From Centroberyx gerrardi (Eukaryota; Chordata; Actinopteri; Beryciformes; Berycidae): a stretch of 64,000 nucleotides of DNA. Positions within the stretch are counted from its first letter, which is position 1. Each line of letters starts with the position of its first letter. A program made the position numbers and the translations under genes. The notes under the pieces are model-generated. The model saw only the letters and a list, made by a program, of their open reading frames with translations, made no database searches and was not told where the DNA came from. Where the stretch lies: NCBI RefSeq assembly GCF_048128805.1, contig NC_136005.1:9057504-9121503 (forward strand). The letters are read 5' to 3'. Positions 45,890-63,560 of the stretch are shown one piece after another.

Positions 45890-48175
45890 GTACAGTGGAG
45901 ACAACTTTTTCCATTCTGTAACCTCTTTTTTTTTTTTTATCTCTCTCAACCTCTTCCTTTGTTGTACATTTTCTGAGTGCTGCGCGCTGCATTGCTTTCT
46001 CTTCTTTTTTTTCCTCTCACATTTTTGTGTAGGATCTTGAAAGGGCTATTGTTATTCTCCAGTGTCAGAGGCAAATTCCATGGAAACTCATGAAAGTATG
46101 CATGCAGGGTCTGCCAGCCCCAGTACGTGATCAGACACGCTTCAGTCTGAGGCTGTCGAGGCATGCAGGGAGAAGCGAAGTAATCAAACTGAAAGTAACT
46201 CTATCCCACATGTATTCTTCTTTTGTGTAAACAATGACTGTCTTCAATAACCAATGGTGTTGAGTCATTGTCCATGTTTACTGTGTGGTTTATGTTTGAC
46301 TGAAGTTACTGCTTGAGTTGAAGAGTGAATGAAAGTGTCTATCAGTCATGAGGAGGCTCCCTATTCATAAGCCCTTTTGTTGTTTACAGCCATCTCATGA
46401 CCACGTATTCATGCTCCCCCAGTGGTGAGTTTTGATCCAAGATCTGGCAGAATGTGAAAACTATTGACAGGGGAAAGTAGCGCTCTCACACACCAAATGT
46501 TGTCTGCAGGTTATATCATTGCCTTTAGCTCAATTTAACCCAAACGGTGAACCTAACCCTACAAAACTCTCAGCATAACAGACATGTGATGAGTCTGTGG
46601 GTTGTGAGAATTCAGAGAAGCGAATGACTGTGATTTCTCTGTCTATAATCACATGATTCCTAACAAAATTTCACAGAAATCCACCTGTATCGGCGTTCCA
46701 ATGCAGGAACAGAAACTTTGCTTCAGCAAAACAACCACAGGAAATGTTGAGGCCGGCTGTGTGAAATGGGACACAGGACACAAATGCGGATATATAGTCT
46801 CACGTCACAACCACACAGCCGCTTAGATGTGACTGTAGTTATCGAATCTGCGGAAGACCACATGTGCTATAATTCTTCCAAAGTACTGGATTGAAACGCA
46901 CAATTCAGTGGAGAGTTCCCAGTATAACATCAAGAAGTATTATCTCTTCTGAATCTGCAACATACCAAGAATTTATTTCTCATGGACTAGAAATTGTGAC
47001 TTTTAAACTGGACATCATATCTTTTCTGTATTAACTTTATTTAGACCTCTTCAGTTAATATTCAAGCACTAATATTCACCTCCATGATCATCATTGGATC
47101 ACCCTTCACTGTGATTAACATTTGATTTACTGAATGAAAATGTCAGACCCATTCAGACAGGTCATGATCCTAATCAGTGTACATTACCTGCCAGATGGTT
47201 AATAGCTAGAGTCTGTATATAAAAATAATCCTCTACTAATCATCTATTGACAGTGTTTCATGGCAAAGACTCATATCCCAGATGACGAGCCGTCAGTCTG
47301 TTATTATTTTGTCAGCTGCCATGCTCAGTGTTTTTATTACACCACAAAAATGCCGGCACAAAAATGTCAGATTGAAGTGAACTTCATGCTTTTCTGTCCA
47401 TAGCATGTACTTTTATGCCTCATTGCTCATTGAGAGCCAAAGAGCTGTTTCTGGGCACTGAAAATATCATAATGTGGACATTTTTTTTTTATCTCCCAAC
47501 GCTTTCTAGAGAAGTTTAATCTTTAGTGAGCCGCAGCATGTCATACATTCCCTCAATTACACTTGACTATCTCTTCTGATCTGATTTTACCACTACTGAG
47601 TCACACTGGTGCTATTTTCATCACTGGGTGGCTGTTGAAAGTCTTGTGATAGGTGAAGCAATTCTGGTTTCACAAAAAGTCAATAACTGCACATTCACAA
47701 TGAACTCATTGGTTTGTCCTCAGTTGGGGGATACAGTTTCTTTATTCACAGAGCTTAGTGAATGAATTTTCCCAGTGCATATCCAACAGATGTTGCTTAT
47801 CAAACCGCTCACGCAAATTCCCTTTATAAACAATCTGACAATGTTGTTTATGCTTTCCAGCTATCGTTTCCTCGTTCTGGTCATGCTGCCTGATCCTTGT
47901 CTGCTGACCGTACTGAAGCCATGGATTGACAGGAAAGGAACAAGCCCATGACCTCTCCTGACCTCTTGTGTTGTTCTGTTTCACAGAGAAAATACAGAGC
48001 TCCCTGTAATCTGAATCACAGCTCTGCAGGTGGCAGACGCTGACCCCATGTGACCGGATTTCAGCGCTGAAACCGGCTTGGTCCCCCTCTCAGGAAGGTC
48101 ACACTTTATCACACTCAAAGCTAATTATTCTGGAGAGCCTGTTCACCCCTCGTCTCAGGGGCCACGACGGAGTTA
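45890..48175. other. Gene-free stretch, probably mob3c 5' intron or leader
   Basis: AT-rich DNA, no coding exon recognised, no repeat family named. Confidence 0.4.
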
Positions 48176-50831
48176 ATGGCGCTGTGCCTCGGACAAGTGT
48201 TCAGCAAAGACAAAACGTTCAGGCCGCGGAAGCGTTTTGAGCCTGGCACCCAGCGCTTCGAACTCTACAAGAAGGCCCAGGCCTCGCTGAAGTCCGGCCT
48301 GGACCTGAGGAAGGTGGTCCAGCTGCCGGAGGGGGAGAACATCAACGACTGGATCGCTGTGCACGTGGTGGACTTCTTCAACCGGATCAACCTGATCTAC
48401 GGCACGGTGAGCGAGTTCTGCACCGAGCGCACCTGTCCCATCATGTCCGGGGGGCTGCGGTACGAGTACAGGTGGCAGGACGGGGACGACTACAAGAAGC
48501 CCACCAAGCTGCCCGCGCTCAAGTACATGAACCTGCTGATGGACTGGATAGAGTCGCTTATCAATAATGAGGACATCTTCCCCACCAGAGTAGGTGTGTG
48601 AGGAGTCCAAATGAAGTACAAAAGAACACATCAGTGTCAATCTAGAGTCCTGGGCCGTTCTCCTTCATTAAGATCTCAAATGGGATGGTAGAGGTTCAGA
48701 CAGAGGTTAATTACACAACAAGCATGACATTTAGATCAGATTGAATGGGTGACTGTGGATCTATTGTGTCTCATCAACACTAAAGCTGACAATCAACATT
48801 TATTAGAGGAGAGAATTTATTATTTACATGCATAATCTGTACATTGAGTAGGCTGAGACACATTGAAGAGAAAAAGTAGGACCCGCACCACTATGCTCCA
48901 CTTCACCTTTATTCAAAAATATATCAAATATAACGTTTCAGCCACAGTAGGCCTTCGCCAGGTCTACACAGAGACCAGAGACTGTGTCTTTGACAGGATG
49001 AAGGCCTAATGTGGTTGAAACGTATTTTATGTAAAAAAAAAAAAAAAGAAGGAAAGGACCAAGTTATAAAGCCTTTATTGCATGGCTAATTCATATTGAA
49101 TTCGTTAAATACATGTTTCGGCAATGTATATAATTCAGTATGAATTAGCCATGCAATAAATGCTTTATAACTTTTTCAACTAAAGAAGAATTGCCTTGGT
49201 CTTTTCCTTCTCTTTTGTATAATTTTGAAATTCCCTTACCAAAGAGCACTTTCTTTTTTAATGCTAATTTCCACTGGAGCACTTTTTCTGCTTTACATAT
49301 ATTCTATTTTATAAGTTTTTTAATAAAGGTGCAGTGGAGCAAAGTGGTACCTTTCCTCTTTATTGTCCCCTTTTTTCGACCCAGCACCAGTGTATAATTA
49401 CTCCTACTTGCTGAAATACATTGTCCATATGAATCAAATTCCATGTACGACACTGACTATCCTTTGTACTCTAAGAACAATACTGTAGAAGAGGAATCAC
49501 ATACAGTTTTTTTAATCAGTTGAATTACAATCATGGCCCATATTGGGCTTTAATTATTGAAAATGATGGCATTCTTGTCTCAGATCTAATCAAACCATTT
49601 CTCGGGTGGGAACCACTTCATTTCGGTGACAGCTCTTCCCTTCTTTACACTACAGGCGTTCCCTTCCCCAAGAACTTCCAGCAGGTGTGCAAGAAGATCC
49701 TGAGCCGTCTCTTCAGGGTCTTTGTGCATGTTTACATCCATCACTTTGACAGCGTCTGCAGTATGGGAGCGGAGGCCCACATCAACACCTGCTACAAGCA
49801 CTACTACTACTTCATCTCGGAGTTCAGCCTCATTGAACACTCTGAACTGGAGCCGCTGGTGAGACGTTAGGGAGGGTGAAGGGTGAAGACGGGGGTCAGG
49901 AGAGAGGGGATTAGATGGATGTTTTGTGTGGGAGGTTGTCTATATCACTCGCATAACTGTCCGTCTAGCAAAAAAACAACATCCTGACACTTATAACCTA
50001 GTTGTACAGCTGTAGTTTTGTCTTTATATCACAGAACAATGTGTTTTCCCGGCTAGTGCACAACACAAAGGAAAAAAAATTTAGTGTGTCTGCTGAAACC
50101 ACATAAACCGGATGATTACTGAGTCTAACTGTGGCCATAAAACACAAGACTAAACTGTGTTCTTGTTAAGATAGTTATATGAAATGGCATCTTTGATTCA
50201 CCATTTGGCACCACGAATGGAATCAACAATGCACTATTTTGTTCCCCCAAGTTTGCATCATAAAAGAAACTTGTTAAACTGCTTTGTAGAAACTGGGTTA
50301 GTTTGAAGTAACAGCCATCATAAGAGAAAATGGGAGCTTTGTTCAGTCATATAACGAGTCAGAATTTGTATATTACCTTTTGTTGCTTTATTCCAACAAA
50401 GGGACCTCCATCACATGTGAGCAGATGGAGAATGGCGCTCCCAGCATCAATAAAAGGCCTCAGTAATCATCATTATGAAGCCAAGGCTATGTAATTCCCC
50501 TTGCAAAGTGAAATAGTAATGAGACATTTATGTCAACACACTGCAGGGAAGATAAATCTTGTAAACATAACAGTATGACAGACTCTATTTTATTGTCCTA
50601 CTTTTAGCACCCGAGGCAATTTTTTTATTGTCATCGTAGTGGGAATGACAACAGTGTTGCTTCTCATGATAAGAAATAAGTGTGTGCTTGTTACTGTCCC
50701 TCATATTGAAGATTTAGATTGCACTTCATAATTATCATTCATCTCATGGCACGTTATTAATGGGAAGTGTTAAATATGTCCTTTGTCTTCTCTTCCCACA
50801 GAAAGCGATGACAGAGAAGATATGTAATTAA
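48176..50831 (+). CDS. mob3c: MOB kinase activator 3C
   Basis: Coding exons 48176-48593, 49656-49858 and 50802-50831 give 216 residues, the length of human MOB3C. MOB proteins are small zinc-binding adaptors of the Hippo/NDR kinase system; the MOB3 subgroup is less well defined and reported to act on MST kinases. The start [20 protein letters not shown] is the MOB3 signature. The Mob core includes [19 protein letters not shown], the zinc ligands in FCTERTCP and in [15 protein letters not shown], and the conserved [13 protein letters not shown]. The last exon codes only nine residues (KAMTEKICN). All splice sites are canonical and phases fit. MOB3A and MOB3B are near relatives; adjacency to mknk1, as in human 1p33, favours 3C. 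Confidence 0.92.
48906..49040. repeat. Foldback repeat in mob3c intron 1, first of two
   Basis: CGTTTCAGCCACAGTAGGCC on the left and GGCCTAATGTGGTTGAAACG on the right are near-perfect complements. The spacer is about 45 bases, and the right arm is followed by poly(A). Confidence 0.75.
49047..49211. repeat. Nested foldback repeat in mob3c intron 1, second of two
   Basis: Inner arms 49061-49102 and 49132-49173 pair over about 41 bases with a few mismatches. Outer arms AGAAGGAAAGGACCAAG (49047-49063) and CTTGGTCTTTTCCTTCT (49195-49211) pair with one mismatch. About 21 bases separate the right inner and outer arms. Confidence 0.85.
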
Positions 50832-51690
50832 ACGAAAACCACTTGGACAATGGAGTTTACATTTCAACATTCCCTGAGCCCCGCGAGAAATCACCGACTT
50901 CAAAACCGAAACACTCAAAAACCAAGAACATTTTTTTATGGATTTGAGCTGTGAGAGTGGTTTTCTAAGTGTAACTAGGAATGTTCACTAACTTAAACTT
51001 GACACACGTCTTCACATTGTGGCCCCATACCTTAACAGACCTTTTTGGTTTATTGTGGCGCTTTGATGAGCAGCATTCCAGGACTTTGTTTTAGTCTGTA
51101 ATAACTAGATTGGCCCTCTACATGGCTTTGTTCGTCTTTTTGTGCATGTTTTGAACATTGTTTATGTTGGACCTTTGTATACTTTTTGATATATTGAGCC
51201 TTATTGTGATGAATGAAACATTTTATTTGATAGCAGTGTTCTTCTAGTTTGATCTTATACTAAGGACATAAAAATGCAGGCAAAAAATGCACCATGTACC
51301 ACACAAAAACATTGGGACATGATTCTCTTTTCATTATAAGCAAACTCTATTTCACAGCAATGAAAAGTGAATATATTTACAGGATGAATGCTGATGATAC
51401 TGAGTTATTTATACCTGCTGCTTAGGTTTGATCCTATATCTGTCACAAAGCGACTGTTTCAGGCCAAACTCAAGACTGACAGATCCTTCCAGAATAACCT
51501 AGAAATAGACAAGGACCAGTAAAGATCTGCCTCCTTTTTAAAAAAAAAAAAAATAGTATGTGATGTGGGTGGTATTTCCTCCAGTGATAACCTGTCAGAC
51601 TTCTATAAACGAATGTGTAAATAAAGGTTATCATCATGCACAAAAAATCCCCCACTACGTGGAGTGGGGTGTGGCGAGATGTCAATCCAA
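50832..51690. other. mob3c 3' UTR and gap to mknk1
   Basis: No canonical AATAAA is obvious soon after the mob3c stop codon. No other gene is seen in this 0.9 kb. Confidence 0.45.
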
Positions 51691-51836
51691 ATGACGTTGC
51701 AGCGGTTTCCATATTTTTGACCAATGGGAGTTAGGAGAGTGTAGAAGGGGGCGGGAGAAATGTGTGTTTATGTATTTTCCCGCCCCGTGCGTCACTGGTT
51801 AGCTCCGCTGTTGCTCTTCATGGATGCTTGCATCAG
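51690..51836 (+). promoter_or_regulatory. mknk1: mknk1 promoter and leader
   Basis: CpG-bearing sequence with ATGACGTTG (about 51690), CCCGCCCCGTGCGTCAC (about 51779) and no TATA box at a fitting distance. Two short upstream ORFs start at 51820 and 51824 and both run past the candidate start at 51837. Confidence 0.45.
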
Positions 51837-57667
<5,831 letters not shown>

Positions 57668-59955
57668 CTGAACCGCACAGAAACCCGAGAAACCGCTAAA
57701 GGCTTGTGTGAACTTCCTCCTGTGTTTGTCGTCCCGCTGATTTGAAGCAACTTGCATCTCTATTGTTCATTCTTAAGGATAACCTTGAAGGAGAAATGCA
57801 AGTTGAATTGCACACATACACACACCTCTCCATGTTCTCCGACTGATTTTAGCCTCTGCCCTCTCTCCTTGGATTAGCCACACAGTATCAGAAATGACTA
57901 ACTGTTGCTGTTGTCAGCTTAACTCCTGTGTAGCTTCCTATGTTGTATTTCCGGTGCTGCAGCTCTCTCTCATGGCCAGTAATCTTATCACCTAGAGACA
58001 GAGAGTTGGAGCACTAAGGAGACACTTTATCCTTGGCTGCCACTTCCTTATTGAAAACATAGTTGAATCTCTTGAGGTTTGTCCAGGAGTAATTTTGAGT
58101 TCCCAGAGTTTAACACATGGACTTCATAGTTTGGGAATAGCTTCGCATTTAGTTTTCAGAATTTTACATATAGACTGCATAGATTTATCGTTCTCCTGAG
58201 TAATAATACAACTCATGCTGATCCCAATACAGCATAAACCCCTCTTTATGCCAGCAGTTTATACTCTGTATCCTATCGATGCATATCATTATAAACACAG
58301 GGCATTACAGTTATGCAGCTTTTGCTGCCTTAATGCAATATCTTCCTTATTTTATAGATTTTATTTGTGTTGTACCAACTGTGAATTGCTTTCTGTATTT
58401 AAATAATATTTAATTGATAGTTATTGAATGCTTTAAGAGCATTGCTTCTCAGCCACCTGATGAGGCAAGGGATGGTCTTATTTTTTATTTTTGCCTTTTT
58501 TTAAGCCTGTCTAAACTGTATGTGATTTGATTTGTGTGGATGCATGTAGACTAAAAGGTAGAAAATGGACTACACTTAGAAGGGATTGTCCATCATCTAT
58601 GGAACTGGACTTTCTCTCTGTAAACTTTACCTAGCTCTTCCAAGTCCATCCTTATTGGTCTAGGTTACTTCTAATGTTTTGAAAAGGTGTATGCAGAACT
58701 TATGGAAAGTGCTGAGTGAGGAATGTGAATGGATTCAACATGTTGAGAAGTTCAACGTTTGATCAAATTGTGTTTCTTAGAAAATCTAGCTTTCACTTCA
58801 ACACAAGCTACCTGTGGCACTGATGTACTTTGAAATAAGTCACTTATTTAGCTTACCTGAGCGTTAGGTTATTGTAATATAAAGCATCACTTTGGTTGAA
58901 AACTGTGAATTCAACACCTAATATTTATATTTTAAAAACCGGTTTACCTATCGTCTTTAGTACCAACATTACCTCAGATTCCTCAACTGCACCACGTCTT
59001 TGCACGTTTTGTACAGATGCAAAACCATCCAGAAAAGACTTGCTTGCTTTCTTAACAATAAGTGTCTTATTGATCCAATATCTCAGTGTCTTGTCAGTCT
59101 GAATGATTTTGAAATGTGACAATTGAATTTGTTTTAGGTTGTATATGGTATAAAATGTTGGTTTTAATGTGACCTAAAAGGGTTTTTTGTGTATAGTTTA
59201 CATTACATGTGTGATGGAGTCTATACTGGGGTTGAAGGGATCTATTTTTATACCAGTGTTTGTAATGGATTGTGTTGTCGGTTGCATCTACTTGGTTCTG
59301 TGAATGGTTTTGAATGTGCCAACGAAAAGAACGATGGACTAAACAAGTGAAGACTTGCTCCATCGTTGATTTGCTTAGGTCCATCAAGTTGCTGATGATA
59401 TTTACCCTCTGAATTAGATTTTTACTTTTTTAAAGAAACATTTTTACCTTTTTTTAGTTGTGAGAGTTTGGTTGTTCCACCTGTTGAGGAGCCCGTCTGT
59501 GTTTTAATGGGGTCACTGATGGGAGTCTAGCACTTATTTCCCCCTCACACTATTAATTTAGTATGTTGGCCACTAATGTAAACTGCATGTCCCCAGATTT
59601 CACACTGTTGCCATGGACACCCCATCCCTATAGCAACTAAGGGCCTTCACAGGCTGGCAGGAATCGACTGAGATTTGCTCTGGGAGAGTGCACACATTAG
59701 GAAACAACCACTTGCTATGTTAAAGCCCTCTCTCTCCCATTATGAATCATCAAAGTACTTGTTTGTTTTTCCCTCAACTGTAATGGCATTGGATGAAATA
59801 CAGTAATTGGTATGCAATTACAGAATCCCTTGAGATAATTTTTTGTCAAAGCTCTTGTGGGGTTGCTATATGCATAATGCTCTCACAATGTAGAGTATAC
59901 TCACATTATATTTTCACTGGTATGCTGTGTTCTCAATAAAAAAAAAATCCTAAAC
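57668..59955 (+). other. mknk1: mknk1 3' UTR
   Basis: From the stop codon to a clear AATAAA at 59935-59940. It is about 2.3 kb, AT-rich, without coding frames that resemble proteins. Confidence 0.65.
59935..59940 (+). promoter_or_regulatory. mknk1: mknk1 poly(A) signal
   Basis: AATAAA followed by A-rich then T/GT-rich sequence. Confidence 0.7.
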
Positions 59956-60002
59956 ATTTTCTCAAGTCTTTGTTCTTCTTCTTGGCTAATCTGTGTGTGA
60001 CA

Positions 60003-60130
60003 CAAGTAGGTTTGTCACGATACTAGAATTTCTAACTTCGATACAATACCCAGGAAAATATCGATATGCGATACCATTTTCGATACCACGGGGAAAAAAA
60101 TGAATTTTCAATCTTTTGTTTTTTTTAATA
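60003..60130. mobile_element. hAT-like element left-end fragment
   Basis: TTTGTCACGATACTAGAATT, ACTTCGATACAATACC, ATCGATATGCGATACC and TTTTCGATACCACGG follow in the order seen in a common fish hAT family. The far end was not found; the next 500 bp may be its interior. Confidence 0.5.
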
Positions 60131-60884
60131 TTATACTTTTAAAGTTGTCTGAGATCAAACAACACATTTTTGATTGACAGGTGTCGATCGCCGTCATGAT
60201 TTGCTCTTTTTTATTGAGGGGAGTTTATACTGCACAACCATGTGAAACATCATATTGCCTCCTGGCCTCTGCAGCATAGACTGTAAGCAACTAAGCAAAA
60301 AACACAGAGACCCAAACTAGTCCCTTAATATCCGACAACGCAGGGGGAAATCCCGGTGCAAACGAGACAGACAGACGGACACTTCTCCATAACGTTGGCC
60401 CGATAAAACTCATTCAAAACTTTGCACTTACACAGCAGATTACCCCTGCTCTAGTCATCAGCCTATCAGAACACTTTCAGCTTGTTGAAGCAACAGATAC
60501 CCACCAATGATAGGGAGAAATCAGCAGGGCTAGAGTTAGTGGATTATTATTGACAGAATCGGACATTTCAACGTCCGGTCGAGCCTTCTGACCGGGCCCG
60601 GACAATGCATCTGAAAACCGGACAGTCCGGTCGAAAACCGGGCATCTCAGTTTGGTTTGCTAGCTAAACTAAAACGGATGATGTGCAGGGTACGTTAACG
60701 TTAATGATAAATGTTTAATGCTTCAGTGATGTTGAAACGGGAGCTTTCGCTAACCTCGAGAAATTATGTATATAGGGTGTCGGTCCTTAAGGTGCTTCGC
60801 CAAGTTTGACGTTTAACATTGTTTGCTGACTGAAGCAACAACCCAGCTGACTGCTACTAGTGAGAGGAGGGGCTGTGGGCAGCG

Positions 60885-60935
<51 letters not shown>

Positions 60936-61400
60936 CTAGTGGAGGCGGAGAAATAATGTTTGATTTTTCATTAAGAGAAAGCACTGCACTTTTTTTTTTT
61001 TTTACTTTGACAACCCTTGTGCTGAGTGAATGGTGGGAGGATGGTGAATGAGGCAGGAAGAGGGAGTGATTCACCGGCCCACACACTGACGAGATAGCAT
61101 CGCTCTGATGGGAGCGCGTGTCCTTGTCCAGATCTCGTAGAGAGCACGAGACTCGGGAGAAGAGCATCACGATTACACTTTGTCTGGTGGATGATAGCAG
61201 GGCTGCATTAGTTGCTGCCTATAAAGGGGCAAGATGACATAAGAACAACTTCAGGTTTGTTCATAATAATATACCAGGCAAGGTGTCAGGTTGAAAGAAA
61301 CAAGTAGCACTCATCCCATTCAACACCTTCCCTTCTGTTTTCTCTTGGTGTTTTTAATGTTTCCTGAAAGCATCCTTGTCAGTTTCTGATGGATGGATGG
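60131..61400. other. Gene-free interval before tmem275
   Basis: Repeats of CCGG-containing motifs at 60570-60650 (GTCCGGTCGA and relatives), a (TG)n array of about 22 units at 60890-60934 and poly(T) at 60989-61003. No exon recognised. Confidence 0.45.
60890..60934. repeat. (TG)n microsatellite
   Basis: About 22 uninterrupted TG units. Confidence 0.95.
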
Positions 61401-61439
61401 AGGCTGCTGTGTGTCTCTTGGGACTGTATTGATTGGACA

Positions 61440-61632
61440 GTTTTTCACAGGACGCTCTAGCGCCCCCAGCGGTCCGTGTCCGGTATAACTGGTGGAGAGA
61501 GAGCAGCAGCGCAGCAGTCCGGTCGGCTTCACCTGCTGGAAGGAGAGATCAGCTCCAACTCCACGACTCGGTAAAAAAAATGTGAAGAAAAAGACGTGAA
61601 AACAACAAACAAGATTATGGGACTGATCCGAT
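61440..61632 (+). other. tmem275: Probable 5' non-coding exon of tmem275
   Basis: A GC-richer stretch (GCAGCGCAGCAGTCCGGTCG near 61507) ends at 61632 on a donor GTAAGT (CCGAT then GTAAGTG). The next acceptor TCTTCCTCAG ends at 62070, leaving a 438-bp intron and an 86-base leader before the start codon. Confidence 0.5.
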
Positions 61633-62156
61633 GTAAGTGAAACAGTAAATGGCGTTTAAATAATGTTTTTTTTTCAGGGCTTTTTTTTTTTCTCTCAGTG
61701 GGAATTGTCCGTGCAAGTCTGGACGTGAGTCGCTTGTCTGTTTTGTGTGTTATGATCCGATTGTTATCACTAATAATTAACAGGCTACACGTATTGCCGT
61801 ATGAATTTCGCCACTAACTGCTTTTGAGTTTTATTGCTGTCGTTTGTTAGTCTGCTTGAACGCCTCCCAGACCAGAGTGTAACTGCATAATTAAAATCAT
61901 GGAAAACTAAGGAATTGATTTTTGAATTAGTTAATTCCTAATTGATTTTAGGAATTACTTTTGAAAGAAATGTTTTCACTTGCAGCGTCAAATGTCATGA
62001 AAACATATAAGATTTGAAAAAAGCAGTCATGCAGCTTCAATAACTTGCTCTTCCTCTGTCTCTTCCTCAGCCTCTGGACCAGTGATGAGTTGACCAGCCA
62101 ATCCTCAGCCTCTGTGGATCGCACGTGGAGCCGTCCATGTCAGTCCGCCTTGAGTC

Positions 62157-62738
62157 ATGGTGCTCACCGACAAAACCTCCAAACCCTCTGCTCCCCAGAA
62201 GAAGGCTCCCCAGCGGCGCGCCCTGCGGCCCCAGAGCCTGCCCTCCCCGGCCCTGTGCTGCGCCTGCGGCCTGTGCATCCTGCTGGCCGGCATCAACATC
62301 ACCCTGGTGGGTGCTTTTGCCTTTGGCACCTTCGTCCCCACCGGCAACCCCCCCATCATCATCGGCCCCCTGCTCCTACTGGTCGCCCTGGCCTTCTTCA
62401 CGGCGTGCTGCGTGTTCAGCAGGAGGCCCCCGGCCCACGCCGCTCGCAAGGCCAAGGGGGGCGAGAGCTGGGGGCTGATGCGGATGGGGGCGGCGGCGTT
62501 TGAGATGGAGACGAGCGAGCACACGCTGCAGGACACCACCGCCGTCCAGCTCAGCCCCACCAACTCCCCCAGCTCCTCACACAAGTCCAGCTCCAGCCGG
62601 GAGGACAGCGGCGCTCCGCCTTCCTGTCAGGAGACCGGAGACGTGGAGGTCAGACCGCAAAACCTCAGCTTCACCTCTGACAGCAAGGAGAGCAATCCCA
62701 TCCACATGCTGCCTGCTCACAACACTTCCTCTACGTAG
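62157..62738 (+). CDS. tmem275: Two-pass transmembrane protein, probably TMEM275
   Basis: A single coding exon of 193 residues. The N terminus is basic and Pro/Lys-rich. Two hydrophobic segments follow: about residues 33-57 (LCCACGLCILLAGINITLVG) and 62-87 (PPIIIGPLLLLVALAFFTAC), joined by a short loop with GNPP. The C-terminal half is hydrophilic, rich in Ser, Thr and Glu (SPTNSPSSSHKSSSSRED), and has no domain I recognise. The exon is GC-rich and its start has G at -3 and +4. Position next to mknk1 matches human TMEM275 at 1p33, and that is the main reason for the name. Kinocilin, another two-pass neighbour in human, does not match. Function is unknown. An upstream ATG at 62137 opens an overlapping frame. 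Poly(A) signal at 63539-63544. Confidence 0.7.
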   Translation: MVLTDKTSKPSAPQKKAPQRRALRPQSLPSPALCCACGLCILLAGINITLVGAFAFGTFVPTGNPPIIIGPLLLLVALAFFTACCVFSRRPPAHAARKAKGGESWGLMRMGAAAFEMETSEHTLQDTTAVQLSPTNSPSSSHKSSSSREDSGAPPSCQETGDVEVRPQNLSFTSDSKESNPIHMLPAHNTSST

Positions 62739-63560
62739 CATGGATTTGTCTCTGCCAACTGGCTGCTGTATTGAGATGCTATGCTGTTCACACTCACACA
62801 CACATGTACACACACACACACACATGTACCACTGTGAGTGGTAGATGGAAATGTCTTTGGTCGACAAGACTGAGTGTCAATTTGGAATTTGTAAAAAGAG
62901 AGCAACAGCAAAAGTCCATTATGAATGGCCAGTCGCTCAGCCTGCAGTCTGAAATGTGTTGTAAAAAAAAATAACAGAGTGAATGTTTCTGGTGGTAGCT
63001 AATTCAGTGCATTATGTTATTGAATGTTTATTGCTCAGTCCCAGTATGTATTTTATGATGCGAGAACAGAAACAGGAGATGACACCTTAATCCAAGTGCC
63101 TGTTTTATGTCATTCTAGTTGTATAATGCATACAGATAAGGGCCTTTATCAAATACTGGAGATTATCCTGCGTAAAAAAATATTCTATGGATTGACTGTG
63201 GTTTGTGCTCGTCACCTTATACGTTGGAAACGAAGATGAGTGTGTCCAGCCAAGCTGCTCTGAGTCACGAAAGCTGTTCTTGTGTAAGCCTGATAAATCT
63301 GAGCCTCAGTCTTTCACACACTGTGACAGAGCCGTCGCTTTTTGATGCTCTTTGTATCAGCTGCAAAGAGCGAGAGTGCAACCTTGAGCCGCGTTAACAT
63401 GGACATTCAGGACCCAGGCACAGCATCTTTCCTTCAATTCATTCCTATGTATTTACATTGCAGTGTCATATTTACAGTAGTAACTAAGGTTATACCTCAA
63501 GAGAGAGTACATGTTTGGGGGACTTATACATTTTTACAAATAAAACTGTGATGTTGTTGT
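62739..63560 (+). other. tmem275: tmem275 3' UTR
   Basis: From the stop codon to AATAAA at 63539-63544, with a CA-repeat patch at 62790-62824. No other gene is seen from there to the window end at 64000. Confidence 0.6.

Noticed and set aside
48173-48640. 155-codon minus-strand frame over mob3c exon 1
   Set aside because: Antisense shadow of a conserved coding exon.
62105-62584. 159-codon minus-strand frame over tmem275
   Set aside because: Antisense in a GC-rich exon; the plus frame has two clean membrane segments and a good start.
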